Assembly (NCBI GenBank): GCA_038731975.1
Contig: JAVYQJ010000001.1
Location: 124,001-188,000, forward strand
Direction: 5' to 3'
Length of the DNA stretch: 64,000 bases
Source of the DNA: Thermofilaceae archaeon
Lineage (GTDB): Archaea > Thermoproteota > Thermoprotei > Thermofilales > Thermofilaceae
The notes under the pieces were generated by a model that ran no database searches, had not been told where the DNA came from, and saw only the letters and a program-made list of their open reading frames with translations. The translations under genes were made by a program, and so were the position numbers. Position 1 is the stretch's first letter. Each line of letters begins with the position of its first letter. Positions 42,670-49,884 of the stretch are shown here, in pieces.

Positions 42670-43020
42670 TCACACCTCTATGTCGATGAAATCCGGTTTT
42701 CGATCAAGCGATACGATAGGGACGCATATCCATCCGGCTCTAACCCCTGTCAGGCTCTCAACTCTCTCCCCATTTTCATCAACCTTGATTGCCAGGTACT
42801 TGCCTTTTAGTGGCTCGTCCCGCTCCACGTAGTAGAGGATGGGTATTCCATAGTACCTGTAGTAATCTCTGAAAGTAGCGAAAAGACCGTAGTAGTGCTT
42901 ACCGTTATGGCTAAAGTGGATGAGGTACACGGAGCTGGTCATCGTCACCAAAGCTGAGGCTAACCTGGCCAAGTCCGATATTTCCTTTAGTTTTATGCAC
43001 ACGGCCTTCTCGCTGATCAT
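42670..43020 (-). CDS. Hypothetical protein
   Basis: 116 residues, start ATG 43020 overlapping the stop of the upstream gene by 4 bp (ATGA). Alpha/beta protein with a Tyr-rich centre (LFATFRDYYRYYGIPILYYV). No cysteine pairs apart from two isolated residues, no membrane helix, no known motif. Operon position between a cyclophilin-like protein and a small membrane protein suggests a joint role, which cannot be specified. Confidence 0.5.
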   Translation of the reverse strand: MISEKAVCIKLKEISDLARLASALVTMTSSVYLIHFSHNGKHYYGLFATFRDYYRYYGIPILYYVERDEPLKGKYLAIKVDENGERVESLTGVRAGWICVPIVSLDRKPDFIDIEV

Positions 43021-43412
43021 TGAGACACCCTTGCCCTCGGTGGAAGTTTATCAATGACGACCGGTTCACCCTTCTTCAAACCCTTGAGGTTATCGAGAGG
43101 GCTGGTGACTTTACCGATTAAGGTCGACTTGAAACGTATCTTCTCCACGTCGTTTAACACCACGGCGATGCTGTTTGTGTAGGGTATTACGATGACATCG
43201 CCTTGCTTGGCCGATACGTAGAGGTCTTCGAGAAGGACTCTGACCCCCAATGTGAAGTATACAGCGTACGAGTCGAGAGTATAGGCTCTAGCTTTGGCTG
43301 GGAGAATCGCGGATATGATCTCAAAGTTAAGTGGGGCCCAATCACGGTAAACTTCGGCTTCTACTACAGTTGAACCGTCCAACCTTTTCACAGCAATGCG
43401 TAGGTTTGACAT
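43017..43412 (-). CDS. Cyclophilin-like fold protein (TM1367/DUF369 type)
   Basis: 131 residues from ATG 43412. An N-terminal strand pair (LRIAVKRLDGSTVVEAEV) leads into APLNFEIISAILPAKARA, then VYFTLGV and KQGDVIVIPYTNSIAVVLN, the order of elements in TM1367-like cyclophilin-fold proteins. These lack proven prolyl isomerase activity. The assignment rests on pattern, not on a search. It heads a three-gene operon that diverges from the coiled-coil gene upstream of crenactin, with an 84-bp control region containing TTTTTAAACG (43439-43448). Confidence 0.6.
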   Translation of the reverse strand: MSNLRIAVKRLDGSTVVEAEVYRDWAPLNFEIISAILPAKARAYTLDSYAVYFTLGVRVLLEDLYVSAKQGDVIVIPYTNSIAVVLNDVEKIRFKSTLIGKVTSPLDNLKGLKKGEPVVIDKLPPRARVSQ

Positions 43413-43496
43413 AACGCGTGAGGATATACGAGCAGGTATTTTTAAACGATTCCGCCCGCCAGCAAGTTTATTAACATTGGGTCTCCTTCTTGCTGC

Positions 43497-43724
43497 GTGG
43501 GAATCTCTCTATCCGATTTTAAGGATCCACGTGACGCGCTAAAAGCACTTGAAAAGAGGCGTGCTGAGCTTGAGAAAGAGTTGGAATCCCTCATAAAAAG
43601 ACGCGAGCGCGGTGAGATAGGAGAGGAACAGTTTGAAGAACTTAGGGTGAAGCTGGAAAGGGAATTCATCGAGGTTATGGATAGAATAGCACAGTTGCGA
43701 TTTATCGTTGGTGGAGGCCTCTAG
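43497..43724 (+). CDS. Small coiled-coil protein upstream of crenactin
   Basis: 75 residues from GTG 43497. After about 12 residues almost the whole chain is a continuous charged helix with leucine spacing typical of an antiparallel or dimeric coiled coil (LEKRRAELEKELESLIKRRE, then EEQFEELRVKLEREFIEVM). It ends in a short hydrophobic tail FIVGGGL. No family recognised. It lies 68 bp ahead of the crenactin gene in the same direction and could belong to the arcade cluster. Crenactin has its own TATA box in between. Confidence 0.55.
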   Translation: MGISLSDFKDPRDALKALEKRRAELEKELESLIKRRERGEIGEEQFEELRVKLEREFIEVMDRIAQLRFIVGGGL

Positions 43725-43755
43725 GATTACTTTCACCTATATCTCATGCAATCCG

Positions 43756-43765
43756 CTTTAAATAC
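43756..43765 (+). promoter_or_regulatory. TATA box of the crenactin operon
   Basis: CTTTAAATAC predicts a transcription start near 43787, with a very short leader before ATG 43793. This suggests crenactin and the three following genes are transcribed as one unit separately from the coiled-coil gene. Confidence 0.55.
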
Positions 43766-43792
43766 TCCCCCCATTGTAATTATAGGTCTGGC

Positions 43793-45085
43793 ATGGCGGG
43801 GGCAACGCTCGATCCGAGAAGGGCGTTATCCGCGTACGGCGAAGACTACGGTACCCGCTACTTCAAGTACGGACCGTTGATGGAGCGGAGACCCCGCATA
43901 ATGGAAAGCGTCGGACTGTTCCTCGAAGAGAGCCACCTCTTGAAGATGTACGGTGTTGAGAAGCAGCTCGTAGTGGGCGATGAGGTGAAGAAGTTCCTAG
44001 GAGCTAAGAGCGCAGTAGCACGCAATCTCGTCTACCCTCTTACGGACGGTGAGGTCAAGAGGGACGACGAACGAGGCTGGGCAGTTATAACGGAGCTCAC
44101 TAAGAAAGGATTCGAGCAGTTCAGGGAATTAAAAGAAAAAGAGGGTTTTGACGGCTTTTACGTCACAGCCGCCCTCTCCGCGATAGCGCCGGAGTACATG
44201 AGCGAAAAACTACTCAGCATACACAGTAGGATTGATCGGGAGACGGGGCTCATTAAGGCTTTCACCGTGATACCACAGCCTTTGGCCGTCGCAATAGCCG
44301 AGAAGGAAATATCCTGCGTAGTCATTGAATCGGGACACGGCAACACTCAAATCACGCCGATACATACTTACCCTCTGAGAGAAGCTGTTGTTGCGCTGTA
44401 CAGGGGGGGCGCTGAGGCGGACGCTATATCAGCTGAAGTGCTGAAAGATCTTGGCTACGGTGACTTAGCAAGCGATGAAGCTGTAGTGAGGAAGTTTAAG
44501 GAGGAAGCTGGGCTTATTCCTGCGGATTTTAACACCGCTGTGAAGAAAGCGAAAGAGGATCCAGAAAGGTTCAGATGCAAAGTAAGGCTATCAGCGCTCA
44601 CCGAGATCGATATGGAGGATAAGGGGTGGCTAAGGTTCCTCATTGGAGAGGTGGTGTTTAACCCATCACACGAGGTCTACGAAAGTTACAGAAAGCGGGG
44701 TGTACTCAACATAAGGGATGCAAGGCTCGGTGACGAGACGATTGAGGGTTCACTCCCGCTGGATGAAGCTATAGTAAGGTCAATTCGTAAAACTCCCACT
44801 TCGCTACACGATACGCTCCTTAGTAGGATGATTCTCAGCGGTGGGAACTTTCAGTGGAAAGCTCCTGAGAATTTGAGGGACGTGGCCGTTACTTCACCAG
44901 TAAAGGTGAAGCAGCTCCTGACTGAGCGGCTCGGCAGCGCGATTAGTATCGATGTGCGCTTAACGCAGGATCCACAGTTCTCGGTCTGGAAGGGCTGCGT
45001 GGTGTGGAGCTTGGCGTTGCCCGATAACTACCTGTGGAATGAGAGGAGGGGTGAGGGATGGTTCAAGAGAGGCGTTCACTTCTAA
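43793..45085 (+). CDS. Crenactin, archaeal actin homologue
   Basis: 430 residues. Actin-fold motifs in order: phosphate-1 loop EDYGTRYFK (17-25), phosphate-2 loop ESGHGNTQ (179-186), RGGAEAD (205-211), connect/adenosine segment ILSGGNFQW (347-355), and the C-terminal QFSVWKGCVVWSLALP. These match crenactin of Pyrobaculum calidifontis, which forms double-helical actin-like filaments and is linked to rod shape. The gene heads an operon with overlapping or closely spaced genes for a 234-residue protein, a 67-residue protein and a Rad50-like ATPase, the arrangement called arcade. The first 28 bp of the next gene lie inside it. Confidence 0.93.
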   Translation: MAGATLDPRRALSAYGEDYGTRYFKYGPLMERRPRIMESVGLFLEESHLLKMYGVEKQLVVGDEVKKFLGAKSAVARNLVYPLTDGEVKRDDERGWAVITELTKKGFEQFRELKEKEGFDGFYVTAALSAIAPEYMSEKLLSIHSRIDRETGLIKAFTVIPQPLAVAIAEKEISCVVIESGHGNTQITPIHTYPLREAVVALYRGGAEADAISAEVLKDLGYGDLASDEAVVRKFKEEAGLIPADFNTAVKKAKEDPERFRCKVRLSALTEIDMEDKGWLRFLIGEVVFNPSHEVYESYRKRGVLNIRDARLGDETIEGSLPLDEAIVRSIRKTPTSLHDTLLSRMILSGGNFQWKAPENLRDVAVTSPVKVKQLLTERLGSAISIDVRLTQDPQFSVWKGCVVWSLALPDNYLWNERRGEGWFKRGVHF

Positions 45086-45762
45086 TCGGCATTCTCAGGA
45101 AATACTTCCATGAAAAGGGGTATAGTGAAACAGCACCTTTCGAGGGCCTAGACCTAACCTTTACGAATAAGCGAACTACGGTCGGAGTGAAAGTGCTGTC
45201 TTACTCGAGCAACCCTGTAAAGGATCAGAAGGCGATTAGAAGCTGCATGTATCGCTTGTTAAGGGATAAGCCATGTGATGAGATTTACTTTGCTACAGAG
45301 GAGATAAGGTATAGCCACCTGCCCTCATTTGAGGAATTTAAGGAAAGTGGGATTGGCCTACTGAAGGTTTCTGAGGATAGGATTGAGGTAGCAGTACCCG
45401 CGAGACCTTTTGGGGATGCGAGCGGCCTAACTGTGCAAGGTAAGCTTCCCGCCACGAGGGGTAGCACTCCAGCAACTGTCGTACCGTTTTCGGAGGAGAT
45501 TCTGTTCAAGGAGCTTGAGAGGAAAGTAATAGAACTGATAGAACGGAAGATAACTGAGCACTTGGCCGGGAAGGTACAGGCTACTAACACCCTCCTCGAG
45601 GTTTCCTCCGAATCTCAGGTTGCAAAATCCGAGGTATGGAATGGGGATAGAGGTAGGGACTATAGGAACTTCGACCTGAGTGAGGGCGGTGCGCTCCAGG
45701 ATGTGGATTTTCTTAAAGGAAATCCGTGGCTTTCAGAGCTCATGAAGAGGGGGAGCGGGTAA
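45058..45762 (+). CDS. Arcade-cluster protein, arcadin-2-like by position and tail
   Basis: 234 residues from ATG 45058, overlapping the crenactin gene by 28 bp. Residues 1-110 form an alpha/beta domain with nuclease- or Rossmann-like strand spacing. A glycine/proline-rich linker (about 115-145) leads to a charged helix (about 148-172) that could dimerise, then a disordered acidic region. The chain ends in a short amphipathic segment DVDFLKGNPWLSELMKRG. In Pyrobaculum, arcadin-2 binds crenactin through a short C-terminal helix, so this protein may be the functional equivalent. No direct homology is claimed. Confidence 0.55.
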   Translation: MVQERRSLLIGILRKYFHEKGYSETAPFEGLDLTFTNKRTTVGVKVLSYSSNPVKDQKAIRSCMYRLLRDKPCDEIYFATEEIRYSHLPSFEEFKESGIGLLKVSEDRIEVAVPARPFGDASGLTVQGKLPATRGSTPATVVPFSEEILFKELERKVIELIERKITEHLAGKVQATNTLLEVSSESQVAKSEVWNGDRGRDYRNFDLSEGGALQDVDFLKGNPWLSELMKRGSG

Positions 45763-45781
45763 ACCTCGGGTGAACTAGCGC

Positions 45782-45985
45782 ATGGTTGAAAGAAGAGGGT
45801 CGACGGGGGTCACTATTTACGATGAGCTCCTCCGTTTACTAAGAGACGTATTAAGAGAGAGCCCTGAGACCTATGAGCTTGCTGAAAAACTGGTGAAGGC
45901 CTACAGGGATCAGGGCCCTCGAGGCATCAGAGAGGAGATTAGAAAATTGGTTGCTGAGGTGTTGAATGGTGCCACTGAGGCTTAA
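45782..45985 (+). CDS. Small helical arcade-cluster protein, arcadin-3-like by position
   Basis: 67 residues from ATG 45782. All-helical prediction with alternating charged and leucine positions (YDELLRLLRDVLRES, then a second helix pair ending LVAEVLNGA). No cysteine, no membrane segment, no recognised family. It overlaps the Rad50-like gene by 20 bp and follows the 234-residue gene by 19 bp, so it is translated as part of the crenactin operon. Small size and tight coupling suggest a structural or regulatory subunit. Confidence 0.55.
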   Translation: MVERRGSTGVTIYDELLRLLRDVLRESPETYELAEKLVKAYRDQGPRGIREEIRKLVAEVLNGATEA

Positions 45986-48377
45986 GAGCTTAGAAGCTGA
46001 GGGTTTCAGAGCCTTTGACCGTAGGATTTCTATCGAGTTCAGTGATGATCTCACGGTTATTTTCGGCCCTCCTGGGGCTGGTAAAACTTCGCTTGTCAGA
46101 GCCTTAGAATTCGCTCTTTTCGGAATGATTCGAGAACTACCCACGAGAAACCTCAGGAAAGAGGATCTAATCAATGACTTCTGCGAAGAAGCGAAAGTTC
46201 GAGTGGTTCTCACAGATGGAAGCACGGACATAAGCATAACAAGAACGCTTAATAGAACTGGACTAACGACCCTCGTCGTTACTGTTGGTAACAACGAGTT
46301 TCGCGATGACGTAGCAGAGAAGTACCTACAGTCGAAGCTTAGCTGCCCATTCGACGAGTTCGTAACCGAGTATTCGCTAGGCTACCAGGAGCTATACACG
46401 CTTCTTCACGCTCCACCAGCTGAGCAAGGAAGGCTGTTCGATGTGCTTCTCGGGATCAGCGAGCTAGAAAAACTCCAGAGAGAGATCAGTTTGAAGGATG
46501 TTAAAGACGCGTTAAAGAGTATAGAGGAGGAGGAGCGCAAATTAGGAGGCGAATCGATTCTCGAAGAGCTACCGAGGTTGAAAAGCAGGTACGCGGAACT
46601 GATCAAAAGAAGGGATGAGTTACAGGCGGAGCTGGATAGGCTAGAAGTGAAAAGGAGGCTGCTGGAAGAGGAATACAGCGCGCTCCAAGCTTGCAGCAAA
46701 GAAGTGGAGAAGCTTCGATTAGAGGCTGAAAAACTTAGAGAACAATTGAAAGTCCTAGAGAGCGAGAAGCCAGTCAAGTTTATCGAAGTCGACCAGAGCT
46801 ATATCCTTGAATTGGCAGGAAACTTAAAAAACGACCTATGTAGCCTGCTTGAAGAATGTTTTCTCGGAGAAGAGGCAAAGTTAATCCGTGATTACGAAGT
46901 ATCGATAAGTAATATCACATCTTTTGTTGAAATGTTCAAACGTTTGGTAACAAAGGTTAACGAAGAATGCATTTTGCAATTAAACTATGATATTCAGAAT
47001 ATCAGAAATAGAATAAATTACATGGAGAGTTATATAAGAAAACTGGAAGATGATTTAGGGGAAATAGAATCTGAAATTGAAAAAATGAAAAGCTCTCAAA
47101 TAGAATATGAAAAAATAAAGGAAAAATATGGTGACATTCCAACATTGGCTAAAAAAATAGCACAACTCGAAGTTAAACTAAAGGCTCTTCAACGAGAAGA
47201 AGGCAGATCATTATGCATACACGCGATACAGAAGGAGGTAATGGAAAGCCTAAAAAATCGGAATTATGTCAAATGCCCAGTATGTGGGAATCAAGTCACT
47301 AGTTTTAGCTCGCTTCCTGAAGCAACCCCACCCGAGAGTACGAGTCTTCAGCGTGAAAGGATAGAGAGATCCTTATCCGAGCTGAAAGATGCTGAGCGGA
47401 GGCTAAGAGAGCTCGAATACAGTCTTAGACTGTTATCGAATTACGAAAAGAGGAGAAGCGAGTTAGAGAGTGAGCTGGAAAGGGCATTGGATGAGCTGAG
47501 AGAATTAAGACTGAACTTGGACGAGCTCGAAGAGCGTATGAGCATATTGAAAAACAAATTAATAGAATTGACAAAAGGTTATAATCAACTAGAAAATCTT
47601 TACAGGAGTCTTCGATACTTTGAGCTTAGGGAAATGTTGAGGAAAATTGAGAACCGGTTGAGAGAGCTGGGATATGATGAAGAAAGAGTGCGAAAAATTA
47701 CTGAGGACATCGTCAAAGTCAAAGAAGCCATATCTGCGAACAGGGAGTTGCTAAAGGAACTCGAGCGTCAAGAAGGCGAAATGGCGCGCCGGATAAGGGA
47801 ATACGAGCTTGCAAGCGCTAAGTTAAAGGAGCTACGCGTCAGGCGGGAGAGGCTCGAGCTGATTTACAACCGCTTAGAACGTATCAAGAGGGCTCTCTCC
47901 GATACGCACGTGGCCTTGCGTCGAAGCCTGGCCGAGAAACTCTCGGGTATCGCATCGAGGTTTTTTGTCGAGCTTGATCCTAGCATGCAGTATGATGCGG
48001 TGCTCATAAGCGTTGAGAGCCACTGGGCTCAAAGCGGAAGGGGTAGGTATGTTGCATTTGTAAAAAGGCGAACTGACGGGAAGATAGTTCCCGTTGCTAC
48101 ACGCTTAAGCGACGGCCAGAAATCTGTCTTCGCTCTTTCCCTTTTCCTCGCCGCAAGGCTACTTAAGCCTGGGAACTTGGCCTTCCTTGTCTTAGACGAT
48201 CCGGTTCCGAACGTTGATGAAAGCACCCATGTGTTGCTAGCCAAAGCGCTGCTAAGGTTGAGTCCAGGTGTCCAGGTCATATTGACCACCCAAAGTAGGA
48301 GCGTTGCAGAAGAAATCGCGAGGCTGGCGAAGGTCATAGACCTGAGCCAACAGCGTGCATCTAACGAAGCTCACTGA
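45966..48377 (+). CDS. Rad50/SMC-like ATPase of the crenactin cluster (arcadin-4 type)
   Basis: 803 residues from ATG 45966. ABC-type head split by a long coiled coil: Walker A GPPGAGKTS (34-42), coiled coil about 160-690, a zinc-hook CPVC at 437-440, signature RLSDGQKS near 713, and Walker B FLVLDDPVP near 738. This is the Rad50 architecture. Arcadin-4 of the Pyrobaculum cluster was described as SMC/Rad50-like, and its position as last gene of the crenactin operon fits. No Mre11, HerA or NurA gene is adjacent, unlike the DNA-repair Rad50 operon of most archaea. The segment around 46900-47280 is more A/T-rich than its flanks. Confidence 0.85.
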   Translation: MVPLRLKSLEAEGFRAFDRRISIEFSDDLTVIFGPPGAGKTSLVRALEFALFGMIRELPTRNLRKEDLINDFCEEAKVRVVLTDGSTDISITRTLNRTGLTTLVVTVGNNEFRDDVAEKYLQSKLSCPFDEFVTEYSLGYQELYTLLHAPPAEQGRLFDVLLGISELEKLQREISLKDVKDALKSIEEEERKLGGESILEELPRLKSRYAELIKRRDELQAELDRLEVKRRLLEEEYSALQACSKEVEKLRLEAEKLREQLKVLESEKPVKFIEVDQSYILELAGNLKNDLCSLLEECFLGEEAKLIRDYEVSISNITSFVEMFKRLVTKVNEECILQLNYDIQNIRNRINYMESYIRKLEDDLGEIESEIEKMKSSQIEYEKIKEKYGDIPTLAKKIAQLEVKLKALQREEGRSLCIHAIQKEVMESLKNRNYVKCPVCGNQVTSFSSLPEATPPESTSLQRERIERSLSELKDAERRLRELEYSLRLLSNYEKRRSELESELERALDELRELRLNLDELEERMSILKNKLIELTKGYNQLENLYRSLRYFELREMLRKIENRLRELGYDEERVRKITEDIVKVKEAISANRELLKELERQEGEMARRIREYELASAKLKELRVRRERLELIYNRLERIKRALSDTHVALRRSLAEKLSGIASRFFVELDPSMQYDAVLISVESHWAQSGRGRYVAFVKRRTDGKIVPVATRLSDGQKSVFALSLFLAARLLKPGNLAFLVLDDPVPNVDESTHVLLAKALLRLSPGVQVILTTQSRSVAEEIARLAKVIDLSQQRASNEAH

Positions 48378-48428
48378 GTAGAATCAAATTTAAAAGACAA
48401 AGCTCGCGCAGCTGGGAGGTGCGCTACA

Positions 48429-48641
48429 ATGGTGCGGGTATACACTTGTAGCTTCTGCGGGCACGAGATACGGCCAGGTACAGGCCTATGGTACGTAAGA
48501 AACGACGGGGTCATTCTGCGTTTTTGCTCCAGCAAGTGCTTCAAGTATGCAATTAAGTTGCACAGGGACCCCTCCAAGCTTAAATGGACTGGGTTTTATG
48601 GCAAAAAGAGCGAGCTCCGAAGAGTGGGCGTACGCGCGTAG
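48429..48641 (+). CDS. rpl24e: 50S ribosomal protein L24e
   Basis: 70 residues from ATG 48429. Zinc finger made of CSFC (7/10) and C-SSKC (33/37) and the conserved [11 protein letters not shown] segment define archaeal L24e. A TTTAAAAG element about 40 bp upstream and GGGAGGTG form the control region. In many archaea L24e adjoins L7Ae and S28e. Here those two are 3.5 kb away. Confidence 0.95.
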   Translation: MVRVYTCSFCGHEIRPGTGLWYVRNDGVILRFCSSKCFKYAIKLHRDPSKLKWTGFYGKKSELRRVGVRA

Positions 48642-48681
48642 AGCACAAAAGGTATTAAAGGCTTGCACAAACACCCTTTCA

Positions 48682-48796
48682 GCCCCGGTCGTATAGTCTG
48701 GCCCAGTAACCCACATAAGCTGGATTGCCGGCCTGTCGAGCCGGAGAGCGGGGAGCCGCACGGAAAACCCGGGTTCAAATCCCGGCCGGGGCGCCA
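48682..48796 (+). tRNA. tRNA-Asp (anticodon GTC) with two introns
   Basis: Acceptor GCCCCGG/CCGGGGC, G73, encoded CCA, anticodon stem CCGGC/GCCGG around loop CTGTCGA (anticodon GTC). Between D-arm base 24 and the anticodon stem there are about 17 extra nt; CCAG of the exon pairs with CTGG near the end of the insert, as in a splicing bulge-helix. The variable loop holds about 19 extra nt with hairpin GCGG-GGAG-CCGC, leaving AAAAC or a similar 5-nt loop. Exact junctions are uncertain by a base or two. Confidence 0.82.
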
Positions 48797-48891
48797 TTTC
48801 TTTCCGGTACTCCTAGATTTATCGTGGATGTTTTAAGTTTTCAAAAAAGTATTAGGAAAGGGCTGAATGAGTACATCAGACCTTCGGTTTT

Positions 48892-49884
48892 TCAGTCAGT
48901 AGAGTAGAGAGGCAAGCCCTCTTCAAGATCTATCGTTACTTTCGTTAGCTCCTCTGCCACTTCTGCCCCGTAATCTTCTAGGAGTATAAGTGCTGCCGCT
49001 TTCGGCGGTATGATCCCTCGCTCGGTGATAATTGCGTCTATGTATTCAGGTGGCGTAACATCAAAGGCTGGGTTACGAACCTTAAGATTGGTATACTTCG
49101 ACAGAATGTGCGTGGGTAAAACCTCGTCTGCCCCTCTTTCCTCTATCTCTACCAGTTCTCCGAGAATAGTTGCTGGGCTGAATTTGTATGTTTCAGTGGC
49201 CACGTAGAGCTTGACTCCTGCTTCATACGCAGCGAGAGCGATCAGCGACGTCCCGATCTTGTTCACCACGGCACCGTTAGCAGTAACTGTGTCAGCACCG
49301 ACCACAACTTTGTCGACATCCCTGATGAAGTATCTCACGGCCGAATCCGGGATGAGAGTGGTGGGGACTCCCGCGTCAACCAACTCTCGATAACTCAGCA
49401 ATCCCTGGAACTTGGGGCGCGTCTCTGTAGCGTAGGCTACGATATTTTTCCCCTTTCTGTACGCCGTCTTTATGACCGATAGAGCCGCCGAACTGTTGCA
49501 ATGCGTCAAAACAACGTCACCATCTTCGATGAGACGAGAGCCGATCTCCCCTATGATTCTAACCGCATTCAGGGACGATACTATGAAGCTGTCTGCTGCT
49601 TTTACCGCCATTTCAACCCCTTCCTCGCAGCTGCTCGCTCTGCGGACCTTGTTCATCACGTATCTAACCGCGTTATGGAGGGATACCGCGGTGGGTCTAG
49701 TAGAGGTTAGTATCTGAGCATTATGCCTCATGTACGTCAAATAGTCGTCGAGGGATGACCCCTTGTACTCTAGCGCAGCTATCTTCATCGCGTAAGCAGC
49801 TGCTCTCGCGATCCTACCCGCTCCTCTCACACGCATGTCTTTGATTAACTGCGCTATCTTTAGGACTTTAGGCGATGCTTTCAC
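48892..49884 (-). CDS. Ribose-1,5-bisphosphate isomerase
   Basis: 330 residues from GTG 49884, which overlaps the stop of the upstream paralogue (GTGA) behind a GGGGGG run; an ATG at 49947 would overlap by 67 bp. eIF2B/MtnA-like fold with the phosphate-binding GAGRIARAA (21-29), nucleophile C129 (THCNSS) and D198 (VGADTVTANG), matching the catalytic Cys and Asp of Thermococcus R15P isomerase. It converts ribose-1,5-bisphosphate to ribulose-1,5-bisphosphate in the AMP salvage route that feeds form III Rubisco. The other enzymes of that route are not in the window. Confidence 0.88.
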   Translation of the reverse strand: MKASPKVLKIAQLIKDMRVRGAGRIARAAAYAMKIAALEYKGSSLDDYLTYMRHNAQILTSTRPTAVSLHNAVRYVMNKVRRASSCEEGVEMAVKAADSFIVSSLNAVRIIGEIGSRLIEDGDVVLTHCNSSAALSVIKTAYRKGKNIVAYATETRPKFQGLLSYRELVDAGVPTTLIPDSAVRYFIRDVDKVVVGADTVTANGAVVNKIGTSLIALAAYEAGVKLYVATETYKFSPATILGELVEIEERGADEVLPTHILSKYTNLKVRNPAFDVTPPEYIDAIITERGIIPPKAAALILLEDYGAEVAEELTKVTIDLEEGLPLYSTD

